Positions 26,401 to 35,788 are shown, counted from the first letter of the stretch. The stretch: DNA of 64,000 bases from Terracoccus sp. 273MFTsu3.1 (GCF_000383675.1 NZ_KB911822.1:248001-312000), one strand, 5' to 3'. Notes: generated by a model from the sequence alone, not told the origin. Program-made: numbers and translations.

Positions 26401-29400
26401 CTGCGACCCGGCGAAGACGAAGGTCTCGCCGCACATGGACCTCGACACCTACCCCGTGACGACGCTCGGCGGCCCTGCGACCGCCTGGACCTCGACGCTC
26501 GGGCGCACCGTGAGCCCGACCCTGACCGGCACCCGTGACGGCGACAACCCCGGCGGCGAGGTCATCGTCACGGCGAAGACGGCCGCCGGCCTCGTCTACA
26601 AGGCCGCCTACAGCGTGCCCTCCGGCGGGGGAGCCATCAACCACGCCTTCCCCGACCTCACCCTGACGTCCGGCACTCCGTACTGGTTCGACGTCACGAT
26701 GCGCAGCGCAGGCCTCTCGTCCCACGTCAGCGGCCTCAACCTGACGATGGACTGGACGGAGAGCTCCGTCGCCAAGTCCGAGGACGTCCCGCAGACGGTC
26801 AGCTGGGCCGGCCCGCAGGGCTACTTCCCGATCGCCTACCGCGGGTGGGCCGCCGCCGGCTACACCGCCACCGGCGCCCGCGCCACGACGGCCATCGTCG
26901 AGTCGGACTTCATGACGACGACCGCCTCCGGCGACCCCTTCGACAACAAGGACGACGCCTGCCAGTCGATGTTCGGCGGCTCGTGCCCGACCGACACGTC
27001 GGTCAACGACACCGGCTTCGGCAACTACCCACCGGGGTCCGGTGCCCCGCCGGAGTTCGACACCGCGAAGGCTACGGCCAACATCCCGAAGGCCTTCGCC
27101 TTCAACGCTGTCGTCGACCCCGACACCCTCGCGCAGCGCTGGCAGGGACCCAAGGCGAAGATCTATGCCGGTGCGGCCGGACTCACCGGCTCGGCGCGCT
27201 TCGGCGAGGACCTGCCGATCACGGGTGCTGCGGCCAGCGGGGGTACCCGCGCGCCGAACCTGCTCGGCGAGACCGGACCGATCTTCATGCTCATGGCGGG
27301 CGTCGGACCCTTCGGTGGCAGCTTCGCCGCCGGCTGGAGCCGCAGCCTCGTCGACTTCATGGACATGAACGGTGACGGCTACCCCGACACCGTGCGGCCC
27401 GACTCCGTCACGTACACGAATCCCCGCGGCTCCCAGGAGTGCGGCCCGGCGAACGCGCGCGTCGCGTGCATCGGTGGCGGCGTCGGCGTCGTCGACTCCT
27501 CGACGACCCTCGCCGTCTCGGGCGGCTTCGGTGGCGCCCCGATCGGGATCTCAGGCAACAACAAGGGCACGACGAACTCGACGAAGGGCAGCTCCTCGAC
27601 GAAGGGCAGCAGCGCCTCCGACAGCTCGTACGGCGCCAACATCGGCGGGTCGATCGGCGCCGGGGCGAGCTTCACCAACCCGACGTCGCAGAACACCCAC
27701 CAGGACGACAAGGCCCTGAAGAAGGTGCCGCGTGATGCGACGATCCCCGTCCAGGAGACCCTCGCCGACCTCAACGGCGACGGCCTGCCCGACCGGGTCA
27801 CCGTCGACGACGACGAGATCCGGGTCCGCCTCAACCTCGGACACTCCTTCACGCCGCAGTTCCGTTGGACCGTCAGCGCGTTCAGCTCGACGAACTCCTA
27901 CAGCGGCTCCGTCGGCGCGAGCTTCGGCTTCAACATCGACAACGGCGGCTTCGCCGGTGGCATCGCGGCGAACTCCAACGTCGACCTTCCCAACGTGTCG
28001 TGGGACGACGTCAACGGGGACGGCCTGCTCGACGCCGTCTACAGCGACAACGGCAACGTCAAGGTGGCGTTCAGCAACGGCACCGGTCTGACCGACCAGT
28101 CCGTCTACGGCACGCACGAGAAGTCCAGCTTCAACGTGCTCGGCGTCATCAACGTCGACGGCAAGCCGCAGATCCGCCAGGACAGCTCGGAGAGCCTCGG
28201 CGGCGGCGCGGACGTCACCATCGGCATCCCGCTCTGCCTCGTCGCCTGCTACCTCATCCTCAACCCGGGCGGGCACTTCGAGAACAGCATGACCTCGACC
28301 GACGTGGACCTCGCCGACGTCAACGGTGACGGCTACGCCGACTCCGTCTCGCGGGCCAAGGGCTCGTCCGACATCAAGGTGGCCCTCAACACCCAGGGCC
28401 GCACCAACCTGCTCAAGACCGTGACGACGCCCCTCGGCGGCACCATCGGCCTCGACTACCACCGCGACGGCAACACGACGGTCCACCCCGACAGCCAGTG
28501 GGTGCTCGACGACGTCGACGTGAAGTCGACCCGCGGCGCCGACGGCATCGCCGAGCGCAACAGCACGATCTCCTACGGCAGCGCCGCGCAGGACTTCGTC
28601 AACCGCACCGACCTCGGCTACGACGCGGTGACCGTCACCGAGCACTACACGTCCTACGACCACACGAACGTCAACAGCCCGACGACCACCGACAAGGTGC
28701 GCACGACGCAGCACAAGTACCTCAACGGCTCGGTCTTCGAGTCCGGCCTCGAGTACGAGACGACCGTCTTCGACGGCACGGCGAGCGGGACGGTCATGCA
28801 GCGCACCCGCACGACGTGGGCGCTCGGTGACCTCGACCGCACGACGGCCGCCACCGGGGCGTACGCAGCGCTCGACCTCGGCGGCGCGACGGTCGAGCAG
28901 CTGCTCGCACTCCGGGCCACGCCGCAGGTCTCGAAGGTCGAGCAGGACTGGTACTCAGGCGGATCCCTGCAACAGACGACTGCCATGACCTACGCGTACG
29001 ACCGACTCGGCAACCCCGTGCGGATCGTCGACAGCGGGCTCCCCGGCACGACGAGCGACGACACCGTCGTCGACATCGCCTACGCCAACTGCGTCACGAG
29101 CACGTCGGAGGACATGAACACGTTCTTCGGCTGCGGGTCGACGATCAAGTACACCCCGGTGGCGCGGGCCCCCTTCTGGTCGGCCACCCACTGCCAGACG
29201 TGGGACAGCCAGCCCGTCGGCGTCACGGTCACGGCGCCCGACGGCACCGTGCTGCGCTCGCGCAGCGGCAACACCGCCTACTGCGACAACAACTCGGTGA
29301 CCGTCCAGCGCGAGGTCCTGACGCCGACCGTCGGCGCGACGCCCGCGACGTACGCCGAGACCCGGCTGACCTACGACCAGTGGGGCAGCTACAACCGGAT

Positions 29401-32400
29401 CGTCATGCCGCCCGACGCCAAGGGCAAGCGGTATGCCGTCCGCTACGTCTACGACGCCGACGCGAACCACGCGAACGTCAGCACTGTCACCGACTTCGCC
29501 CTGTCGGGCTCCGGTGACCCCACGGGCACCGACCCGGCCGACACGACACGGCGCTTCATCGAGGACGACGAGGACCCGACCGGCGCCGCTGTCGGCCTCG
29601 CCTCCACGGCCGACTTCGACGGCCCGACCGGACGCGTCAAGAGCCGTACCGACGCGAACGGCAACGTCACGAGCTACACCTACGACGCCTTGAGCCGCGT
29701 GCGGACCATCACCTCGCCCGACGGCGGCGTCGCGACCTTCGCCTACCACCCGGACAGCTCGGCCTACCCGTACGCGACGGTGACCCACACCGACGAGTTC
29801 AACCCGGGCACGACCATCGACACGGCGACGTATGCCGACGGCTCGGGACGCGTCACCGGACGCAAGCGCGACGCCCAGGTCTACGACCCCGTCACCGGCG
29901 AGACCGGGTCCGGCTTCGCCGCCGAGGGCGGCTCGGACGTCGACGGCCTCGGTCGCACCGTCCACCAGTGGAAGCCGTTCCTCCAGACCGGCGCCGCGCT
30001 CGCCGACTACAACGTCGACACGAGCAACCCGACGTACGCCATGGCGACGATCACGACCTACGACGCCCTCGACCGCACCACGTCGGAACGGATCTCCAAC
30101 GGCGCGACGACGCGGACGGCATACGCCCACGCGGCGCTCACCGGCTACGGGACCGTCGCGACGGTCGACGTCACCGATCCGCTGGGACGGCACACGAAGA
30201 CGTGGATGGACGCGCACGACAACGTCATCCGCAACGAGGACCGCACGGCTGCGGGGAGCTCGCTCTTCACGGGCTACACGTACGACCGGCTCGGGCAGCT
30301 GCTCCGCGTCGACTCGCCCGGTGGCCTCGCGACGACGCACACGTACGACCTGCTCGGCCGGCGGACCTCGACGACGACGCCCGACGGTGGGCTCGTCCAG
30401 TGGACCTACGACCTGGCCGGCAACAAGACCTCCGAGCAGAGCCCCGTGCTCCGCGAGGAGGGCAACGTCAAGACCGTCTTCGGCTTCGACTTCGGCCTGC
30501 TCACGTCGATCACCTACCCCGGTGAGAAGCCCGTGACGATGGACTACGGCGGCTACCTCGGTCACCCGACCGCGGGCAACGCCGCCGGCAAGATGGTCCA
30601 CGTCGACGACAAGGCGCGGCTGCAGGACTTCGCCTACGACGTCAACGGGCGGCTCGCTCGCGACGTCACGACGATGACCGGGCCGCACCCGAACAAGGGT
30701 CCGTTCACGACGACCTACGACAACGACTGGCTCGGCCGCCTCGCGACCGTGTCGCTGCCCGACGGCGAGACGGTGCGCAACGACTACGACACCGGCGGAC
30801 GGCTCAAGCGCGTCGTCGGCACGAACGACTGCACCGAGCTCGGCCTGCTGACGACCTCGGTCGACGCCACCGCGACGACCATCACCGTCACGGAATACCA
30901 GCACGGAGACCCGGCCTCGAGCTGGAGCCCGACGCTTCCGTTCACGATCCGGCTCGACGGTGAGCAGCTCAACGTCACCGCCCGCACGCCGGGCACGGTG
31001 CCGGGCACGTTCGACTACACCGTCGTGCGCGGTGTCAACGGCACCGTCCTGCTGCCGACCGCGACGCCCCACAGCTCCGGCGCCACCGTCCGTGTCGACG
31101 TCGCCGTGCCGTGCGTGCACAGCTACCTCGACAACCAGCGCTACGACGTCTACGGGGTGACGTCGCAGCGCAAGACGGGCGACGGTGTCCTCGACACGAC
31201 CTACCGCGACGTCGACACGAGGCGGCTCACCGGTCGCTCGGCGATGTCGCCCGACGGGTCACGGCTGCTCATGAACCTGCGCTACGCGTACGACCTCGTC
31301 GGCAACGTCACGCAGTTCAAGAACGTGCTGCCACCGGACGTCCCGTCGCTCTTCGGCGGACCGACGACGCAGAACTACACGTACGACGGTCGGTACCGCC
31401 TCACCGCGGCGAACGGGACGTGGGACTACGCGCCGAAGACGACGCGCAACTTCACGTGGGCGGCGACGCTCGACGACGCCACGAGCCGGGTGACGCGGAT
31501 GACCCAGCGGGACTGGACCGTCGACACCGGGTGCACGAAGAAGTGCACCGAGGCCACCGTCCTCGCCAACACGTTCGACAAGAGCGCCTACACGTACGAC
31601 CCGGCCAGGCCGAACCAGGCGACCAAGGTCGTCGACTCGCTCAACAAGCGCACCGAGACGTACGCGTACGACTCGGACGGCGAGCAGACGACCGTGACGA
31701 ACCCCGACATGATCCGCAACGTCACCTGGGACTGGGCGGGCAAGCTGACCGACATCGTCGACAACAACGCCAAGGGCAACGGACGCAAGACGACGAGCTA
31801 CGTCTACGACTACGCCGGCCAGCTCGCCATCGAGATCAAGGAGCAGGGCGTCACCTACTACGTCAACCCGTGGGTGACGGTGCGCAACGGCACGATGCTC
31901 AAGAACATCTGGGCCGGCAACGACCGCCTCGCCGTCAACATGACGACGACCGGCGACTCGTTCCAGCAGAAGGTCTACTTCATGCACAAGGACCTCCAGG
32001 GCAGCACGAACATCGTCACCGACCGCGTCGGGAAGGTCTTCCAGCACCAGGAGTACTTCCCGACCGGGCAGGTCTGGATCAAGGAGGACAGCACGATCTT
32101 CCGCACCCCGTGGCAGTACGCCGGTGGCTACGTCGACGAGGACCACAACATCATCAACTTCGGTGACCGCTGGTACTCCACGACGCAGGCACGCTTCCTC
32201 ACGGTCGACCCGGCGCTGACGGACGACGCCACGGCCCTGGTGGAGAACCCGACGCTGACGACCGCCTACACGTACGGGCAGTCCAACGCGATCGGCTACA
32301 TCGACACCGACGGCCGGCTGCCCAAGGCCGCCAACCTCAGCGTCAGTGACATCACCAACACGATCGCCTCGCTCGAGCCCGGCGGCGAGCCGATCAAGAG

Positions 32401-32890
32401 CGCGCAGGTGGCCAAGCTGGCAGGCTTCTTCGCCAAGAACACCGACACCTTCCGTGGTCGGGCGACGCTGAGCCTGCTCAAGGGCTTCAACACGGCGCAG
32501 GAGCGCAAGGCGAAGTACTTCAGCCGCCTCGACTCCCGGCCGGTGCTCGAGTTCGAGCTCGAGGACGGCAAGCTCAAGGCGGTCAAGCTCGGCTTCGGTG
32601 TCGGCAAGCGGCTCAAGTTCGACGTGCCTGACAAGGGCGCGGGGGCGACACCGCAGCCGGCCACCTCGGTGGCGTCGAACCAGACCGGCGGCTCGGCGGC
32701 GGCGAGCGGCGGCAACGCCAACGGTCCCGGCGGCAGCGGCAAGTCGACGTCGGCCGCCACGACGGCCTCGACGGCCTCGACGACCTCGACTGCCGACACG
32801 GGCTCGTCGTCCGGATCGACTCAGGCGGCGACGAAGCCGGCGACGTCTGCCGGCGGCCAGCCGGTGACCTCGGAGGGGGCCACCAAGTAG
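23495..32890 (+). CDS. Giant secreted SpvB / FG-GAP / Rhs-repeat protein
   Basis: Starting at ATG 23495 (GGGAG 8 bases upstream) the protein has about 3131 residues. It opens with a basic head and signal peptide (RRRSFWAVVLAALLATTTAIPMAVAG). An SpvB-like domain follows (LTYPLTLPKGRGMTPDVSLSYSS, near 100-200). FG-GAP/VCBS calcium-site motifs occur at DLNGDALPD, DANGDGLVD, DMNGDGYPD, DLNGDGLPD, DVNGDGLLD and DVNGDGYAD between about residues 510 and 1615. A TcdB-middle-like stretch comes next, then YD/Rhs repeats from about 2040 onward (YTYDALSRV, YTYDRLGQL, YDLLGRR), and an Rhs-core end (DLQGSTNIV to YGQSNAIGYIDTDGR). This is the architecture of TcB/TcC toxin components and wall-associated Rhs proteins. 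The usual DPxG at the end of the core is DTDG. The last 190 residues are an unrecognised helical module plus a Ser/Thr/Gly/Ala tail. Confidence 0.9.
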   Translation: MARRRTPMSADHDQQPSRLLQGPRRRSFWAVVLAALLATTTAIPMAVAGSPGGGIIESTLPGIAPTTPQEIGDGSTADLLYANVTEGLSQVTPPEANPSGTAELTYPLTLPKGRGMTPDVSLSYSSEGGPSWAGLGWDLSAPEVAVDTSFGAPRFCDGTAKSPPCGNVESESYTLDGDALVPNAVRAVLDPRVAERQDFTRKVETSFEQVIRHGDKPSNYWWEVRDKQGNIRYYGGTPDSGGPLGEAGTQAGIDDRTRDPKGILTDANGNGVRWFLTAKRDIGVNMFRYEYETVTYKQDDTTPTGWVALAAGTSCPSGQVCPKHVYLSKILYTAASTVSGEPEDPAYEVRFVRTPGGRTDAVLDGRGGVLDLDQDVLDHVDVVYRKTGAVVTRYALGYDADPHFGKTRLRSVTQIGCNGLSACPATGLKHSFAYFDDVAAAGSGFDTAAKWDTGANPSSGGTAAYINQKLSGLGSSMTDAGDGKIYVGFNLADPEKTGSVGGSFAMNGTTNRSVIEFMDLNGDALPDKVYREAISGTGPSGQIRYQLNTSRPTTSRTADLSFGPMHVLSGFSDLPVQRTIGIQGGIEAYFGVYGVFNVGGQWSWVDSYFTDANGDGLVDLVSGTQVLFNHLVCTPGPVTVESCQPTFSASDTLTRVPLTPQTVPANDPAFEAMVDRLRDAVPPIDTVRRWTAPFTGDVTVTAKATLGTPLPDAAGGSVRVAIQKAGTELGSASVSAASPTWQPAAQTTHVDKGQALYFRAGSRPKGNGDSVTWDATITYAGGSAPDANGLDQRSYSLADDFTLAGRPGLFTSVSNGGTAHFSAALDKTAVTTDNLRPEVAVRNGTTKAVTTTPVTVIPITSTGAVDTPRIKTVTGSGSNWCVSDATPTSFGCFTTEAAADARLAIIGQSEVGRFRVTADPTVDPPVTDADGVVTAYDAVRTRIAVDSPIDLSAITWVEAGSLCFLSGGTCDPAKTKVSPHMDLDTYPVTTLGGPATAWTSTLGRTVSPTLTGTRDGDNPGGEVIVTAKTAAGLVYKAAYSVPSGGGAINHAFPDLTLTSGTPYWFDVTMRSAGLSSHVSGLNLTMDWTESSVAKSEDVPQTVSWAGPQGYFPIAYRGWAAAGYTATGARATTAIVESDFMTTTASGDPFDNKDDACQSMFGGSCPTDTSVNDTGFGNYPPGSGAPPEFDTAKATANIPKAFAFNAVVDPDTLAQRWQGPKAKIYAGAAGLTGSARFGEDLPITGAAASGGTRAPNLLGETGPIFMLMAGVGPFGGSFAAGWSRSLVDFMDMNGDGYPDTVRPDSVTYTNPRGSQECGPANARVACIGGGVGVVDSSTTLAVSGGFGGAPIGISGNNKGTTNSTKGSSSTKGSSASDSSYGANIGGSIGAGASFTNPTSQNTHQDDKALKKVPRDATIPVQETLADLNGDGLPDRVTVDDDEIRVRLNLGHSFTPQFRWTVSAFSSTNSYSGSVGASFGFNIDNGGFAGGIAANSNVDLPNVSWDDVNGDGLLDAVYSDNGNVKVAFSNGTGLTDQSVYGTHEKSSFNVLGVINVDGKPQIRQDSSESLGGGADVTIGIPLCLVACYLILNPGGHFENSMTSTDVDLADVNGDGYADSVSRAKGSSDIKVALNTQGRTNLLKTVTTPLGGTIGLDYHRDGNTTVHPDSQWVLDDVDVKSTRGADGIAERNSTISYGSAAQDFVNRTDLGYDAVTVTEHYTSYDHTNVNSPTTTDKVRTTQHKYLNGSVFESGLEYETTVFDGTASGTVMQRTRTTWALGDLDRTTAATGAYAALDLGGATVEQLLALRATPQVSKVEQDWYSGGSLQQTTAMTYAYDRLGNPVRIVDSGLPGTTSDDTVVDIAYANCVTSTSEDMNTFFGCGSTIKYTPVARAPFWSATHCQTWDSQPVGVTVTAPDGTVLRSRSGNTAYCDNNSVTVQREVLTPTVGATPATYAETRLTYDQWGSYNRIVMPPDAKGKRYAVRYVYDADANHANVSTVTDFALSGSGDPTGTDPADTTRRFIEDDEDPTGAAVGLASTADFDGPTGRVKSRTDANGNVTSYTYDALSRVRTITSPDGGVATFAYHPDSSAYPYATVTHTDEFNPGTTIDTATYADGSGRVTGRKRDAQVYDPVTGETGSGFAAEGGSDVDGLGRTVHQWKPFLQTGAALADYNVDTSNPTYAMATITTYDALDRTTSERISNGATTRTAYAHAALTGYGTVATVDVTDPLGRHTKTWMDAHDNVIRNEDRTAAGSSLFTGYTYDRLGQLLRVDSPGGLATTHTYDLLGRRTSTTTPDGGLVQWTYDLAGNKTSEQSPVLREEGNVKTVFGFDFGLLTSITYPGEKPVTMDYGGYLGHPTAGNAAGKMVHVDDKARLQDFAYDVNGRLARDVTTMTGPHPNKGPFTTTYDNDWLGRLATVSLPDGETVRNDYDTGGRLKRVVGTNDCTELGLLTTSVDATATTITVTEYQHGDPASSWSPTLPFTIRLDGEQLNVTARTPGTVPGTFDYTVVRGVNGTVLLPTATPHSSGATVRVDVAVPCVHSYLDNQRYDVYGVTSQRKTGDGVLDTTYRDVDTRRLTGRSAMSPDGSRLLMNLRYAYDLVGNVTQFKNVLPPDVPSLFGGPTTQNYTYDGRYRLTAANGTWDYAPKTTRNFTWAATLDDATSRVTRMTQRDWTVDTGCTKKCTEATVLANTFDKSAYTYDPARPNQATKVVDSLNKRTETYAYDSDGEQTTVTNPDMIRNVTWDWAGKLTDIVDNNAKGNGRKTTSYVYDYAGQLAIEIKEQGVTYYVNPWVTVRNGTMLKNIWAGNDRLAVNMTTTGDSFQQKVYFMHKDLQGSTNIVTDRVGKVFQHQEYFPTGQVWIKEDSTIFRTPWQYAGGYVDEDHNIINFGDRWYSTTQARFLTVDPALTDDATALVENPTLTTAYTYGQSNAIGYIDTDGRLPKAANLSVSDITNTIASLEPGGEPIKSAQVAKLAGFFAKNTDTFRGRATLSLLKGFNTAQERKAKYFSRLDSRPVLEFELEDGKLKAVKLGFGVGKRLKFDVPDKGAGATPQPATSVASNQTGGSAAASGGNANGPGGSGKSTSAATTASTASTTSTADTGSSSGSTQAATKPATSAGGQPVTSEGATK
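30838..31095 (+). other. Phage-tail-like beta module embedded in the Rhs barrel
   Basis: Inside the YD-repeat region, residues about 2448-2534 depart from the repeat pattern. They read like the small beta domain seen in phage structural proteins: ATTITVTEYQHGD, PFTIRLDGEQLNVTA, TVVRGVNGTVLLP, HSSGATVRV. Cysteines lie at both ends (NDCTELG and VPCVHSY), so a disulfide might close the insertion. Confidence 0.55.
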
Positions 32891-32914
32891 AGGCTCGGGC
32901 CGGATCGACCCCGT

Positions 32915-32955
32915 CGAGGTGAACGCGCCGCTGCTTCCGCGGCGCGTTCACCTCG
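32915..32955 (+). terminator. Perfect 17-bp hairpin after the SpvB/Rhs gene
   Basis: CGAGGTGAACGCGCCGC and its exact reverse complement flank a 7-base loop (TGCTTCC), 25 bases after the stop. It is a strong intrinsic-type stem without a T-run. Confidence 0.75.
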
Positions 32956-33117
32956 AACCCGGGCAGAGCGGTCGTCGAGACTTCACCGGCTCGTCGGCGC
33001 GATCTTCCACGCCGTTCACGGGATCCGAAGGGTTCTCCCAGACTCCGCCGAAAGTGTGGAGAGGTCTCAGCTCACCCACCCCGGGCACTCACACCGGGGC
33101 CCACGAGAGGCTTCTTC

Positions 33118-34719
33118 GTGCACACTCCCACCATCGTCAAGGCGGGGCTCGTCGGCACCCTCGTCGCAGCCGCCGCCTTCGCCCTCGGCAGCTCCTCCGC
33201 CGACGCCCACGGCGGGCTGCCCGTCGTCAACGTGCCGCACGCCAACCCGAAGTTCGGCGTGCAGAACAACGTCCTCACCCCGTCGGCCAGCCAGAGCTCC
33301 GTCGCCTGGGGCACCCTGCCGCTGACGAACCCGGACACCGCCAACGGTGTGACGCACTACGGCTACAACACGCTTGACGGCGCGCCCCTGACGCAGGCGA
33401 GGAACGAGGCCCACAAGACCGAGCCCGACAAGAACGTCTACCTCGTCCTCGGCGGCAGGCACTACCTCTACCAGGGCCACGAGACCGGCCCGCGCGGCTA
33501 CGTCACGCGCATCGACCTCGACGAGACCGACCCCCTCAAGCGGGTCACGCTGATCTCCGACACCGACGTCGCGGGCAACGCCTACCCGACGATCGACGGC
33601 ATCACGTGGGACCCCTTCACCAGGCAGCTCCTCCTCACGGCCGAGTCGAGCGCCCCCAAGGGCGGGGTCTTCGCCGTCGGCCTCGACGCGAAGGGCGACC
33701 CGGTCGACGGGGGCAGGGCGACGCGGCTCGCGGCGCTCGGTTCCGGTGGCTTCGAGGGCATCCAGAACGACGCCGCCGGCAACGTCTGGATGCTCGAGGA
33801 CATCGGGGGTGCCGCGGCGAGCGGCGGCAAGGTGCCCAACAGCTTCGTCTACCGCTTCGTGCCGAACGACAAGGGCGACCTCACCCAGGGCGGCACGCTC
33901 CAGGCGCTGCAGATCAAGCGCGCCGACGGCACGCCGGCCACGACGTCGCAGCTCCAGTCCAACCCGTCGGACCCCTTCATCGGCGAGCTGCACACCTACG
34001 GCTTGTCCTTCGCGACGACGTGGGTGACGGTCCACACCGGCACGAGCGAGGCGTTCGACGCCACGGCCGCTGCCAAGGCCGCGAACGCGACGCCGCTCAA
34101 GCGCCCCGAGAACGGCGTCTTCCGGCCCGGCACGGGCTTCAAGGAGTTCTACTTCACCGAGACGGGTGACACGAGCACCTCGAGCACGCTCCCCGGGGCG
34201 TACGGCGGCGTCTTCCGCATCTCGCAGTCGAGCTCGACGTCAGACACCGGTCGCATCTCGATCGCCGCGGTCGGCGACGTCGAGCACACCGGTTTCGACA
34301 ACATCACCTTCGCGACCAAGGACGACCTGCTCGTCGTCGAGGACGCCGGAGACGGCCTGCACACCCAGCGCAACGCGCTCGACTCCGGCTACGTCTTCAA
34401 CCTCGCCGACGGTCGCGAGCGGGAGGGGTCGTATGCCGCTGGGCGCGGTCGCGCTCCGAAGCCCGTTCGCTTCCTCGCGGAAGGCCGCGATGCGTCCGCG
34501 ACGTTCGACTCGATGAGCGGCCCGTCCTACAACGACGGCGACAACGAGATCACCGGCATCCACGTCTCCGACGGCGACCCGACGGTCGGCGGTCTCCTCG
34601 GTGCCAAGCTGCCCCAGCCCACGACGTCGAACTCCTGGCGGACGTTCTGGACCCAGCAGCACGGCGACAACACGACCTGGGAGATCAGCTGGAACGGCCG
34701 CTCGGCCGCCGGCGACTGA
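33118..34719 (+). CDS. Secreted PhoX-like (DUF839) protein
   Basis: The 533-residue protein has a signal peptide (VKAGLVGTLVAAAAFALGSSSADA). The beta-propeller-like sequence shows PhoX/DUF839 marks: GFEGIQNDAAGNVWMLEDIGG, RPENGVFRPGTGFKEFYFTETGD, GGVFRIS, and DNITFATKDDLLVVEDAGDGLHTQR. PhoX enzymes are calcium-dependent exported phosphatases. Other DUF839 proteins have no proven activity, and no Tat RR pair is present here, unlike classic PhoX. GTG 33118 is preceded by GAGAGG. It follows the Rhs gene after a terminator, so co-regulation is not implied. Confidence 0.75.
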   Translation: MHTPTIVKAGLVGTLVAAAAFALGSSSADAHGGLPVVNVPHANPKFGVQNNVLTPSASQSSVAWGTLPLTNPDTANGVTHYGYNTLDGAPLTQARNEAHKTEPDKNVYLVLGGRHYLYQGHETGPRGYVTRIDLDETDPLKRVTLISDTDVAGNAYPTIDGITWDPFTRQLLLTAESSAPKGGVFAVGLDAKGDPVDGGRATRLAALGSGGFEGIQNDAAGNVWMLEDIGGAAASGGKVPNSFVYRFVPNDKGDLTQGGTLQALQIKRADGTPATTSQLQSNPSDPFIGELHTYGLSFATTWVTVHTGTSEAFDATAAAKAANATPLKRPENGVFRPGTGFKEFYFTETGDTSTSSTLPGAYGGVFRISQSSSTSDTGRISIAAVGDVEHTGFDNITFATKDDLLVVEDAGDGLHTQRNALDSGYVFNLADGREREGSYAAGRGRAPKPVRFLAEGRDASATFDSMSGPSYNDGDNEITGIHVSDGDPTVGGLLGAKLPQPTTSNSWRTFWTQQHGDNTTWEISWNGRSAAGD

Positions 34720-34727
34720 CCCGACCG

Positions 34728-34780
34728 CCCGGTTGAGGTGTCCCCGCCACAAGAACTGCGGCCGGGACACCTCAACCGGG
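34728..34780. terminator. Bidirectional 17-bp hairpin between convergent genes
   Basis: CCCGGTTGAGGTGTCCC and GGGACACCTCAACCGGG form a perfect stem around a 19-base loop. It lies between the PhoX-like gene and the convergent isomerase gene and can serve both. Confidence 0.75.
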
Positions 34781-34801
34781 ACATCCGGCCGGGTCCGGTG
34801 C

Positions 34802-35788
34802 TCAGATGCCCTTCGCGGCCTCGATGAGGGTGTTGGCGGCGAAGCGCAACCCCTCGAGCTGGTCGAGCTCCTGGTCCTCGTGCTCGATATTGACGGGCAT
34901 GTCGGGGTCGACCTTGTGCAGGGCCCGGAGGAACTCGGTCCAGTAGGCGGTGTCGTGCCCGCGGCCGACGGCGACGAAGTCCCACGACGGGCTCTTGGGC
35001 CAGCCGCTGAGGGTCGTGCCTCCGCCGAGCGGCAGGTAGCCCGGCTCGCCCTCGGCGACGCGGTAGAAGCTGTCGTCGATGACGCCGTTCACCTTCGCAG
35101 CGTCGTTGATACGCGTGTCCTTGGCCGCGGCGACGAAGACGAGCTCGCCGAGGTCGGCCACGGCGAGGACGGGGTCGATGCCCTGCCAGAAGAGGTGGCT
35201 CGGGTCCATCTCGGCGCCGACGTGGGTCGCGCCGGTCTCCTCGACGAGGCGGTGCAGGGTGCGCGGGTTGAAGACGATGTTGCCCGGGTGCATCTCGATG
35301 GCGATGCGGACGTCCGCCGCAGCGGCCCGGGCCTGGACGTCCTTCCAGTAGGGCACAGCGACGGCCCACTGGTGGTCCTGCACGTCGAGGAAGGGACTCC
35401 ACCACGGGAGCGGGTTCCACACGGGGACAGAGGTGCCCGGCTCGCCACCGGGGGCGCCGGACATGGTGATGACGCGCGGGACGCCGAGGAGTGCGGCGAG
35501 CTCGATCGAGTCGATGAGGTCCTGCGAGTGCGGGAAGCCGGCGGCAGGGTGCAGCGGGTTGCCGTTGCAGTTGAGGGCGGTCAGGGTCAGGCCGCGCGAG
35601 CTGAACTCACCGAGGTAGTCCTGCCGGGCCTGCTCGCTCGACCGGAGGTCGTCGACGGGCAGGTGGATGGGCGGCAGGAAGCCGCCGGAGTTGATCTCGA
35701 CGCTCGTGAGCCCGAGGCTCGCGATCATGTCGAGGGCCTCGCCGAGGGGCTTGTCGCCGAGGCAGGCGTTGTAGGCGCCGAGCTGCAT
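34802..35788 (-). CDS. Sugar phosphate isomerase/epimerase-like TIM barrel
   Basis: The 328-residue protein fits the xylose-isomerase-like AP endonuclease 2 fold: QLGAYNACLGDKPLGEALDMIASLGLTSVEIN at the start. Metal-ligand candidates are the glutamate in IAIEMHPGNIVFNP, the Asp/His in VGAEMDPSHLFWQG, and VNIEHEDQELDQ near the C-terminus. Such enzymes epimerise or isomerise keto-sugars in inositol and glucoside degradation. It is downstream of a Gfo/Idh/MocA gene (51-base gap), so the two form an operon that oxidises then isomerises a sugar. The LacI operator at 37066 probably controls both. Confidence 0.85.
   Translation of the reverse strand: MQLGAYNACLGDKPLGEALDMIASLGLTSVEINSGGFLPPIHLPVDDLRSSEQARQDYLGEFSSRGLTLTALNCNGNPLHPAAGFPHSQDLIDSIELAALLGVPRVITMSGAPGGEPGTSVPVWNPLPWWSPFLDVQDHQWAVAVPYWKDVQARAAAADVRIAIEMHPGNIVFNPRTLHRLVEETGATHVGAEMDPSHLFWQGIDPVLAVADLGELVFVAAAKDTRINDAAKVNGVIDDSFYRVAEGEPGYLPLGGGTTLSGWPKSPSWDFVAVGRGHDTAYWTEFLRALHKVDPDMPVNIEHEDQELDQLEGLRFAANTLIEAAKGI

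Noticed and set aside
33118-34719. Gene after the Rhs protein considered as an immunity gene
   Set aside because: It encodes a 533-residue secreted PhoX-like enzyme behind a terminator, unlike small immunity proteins.
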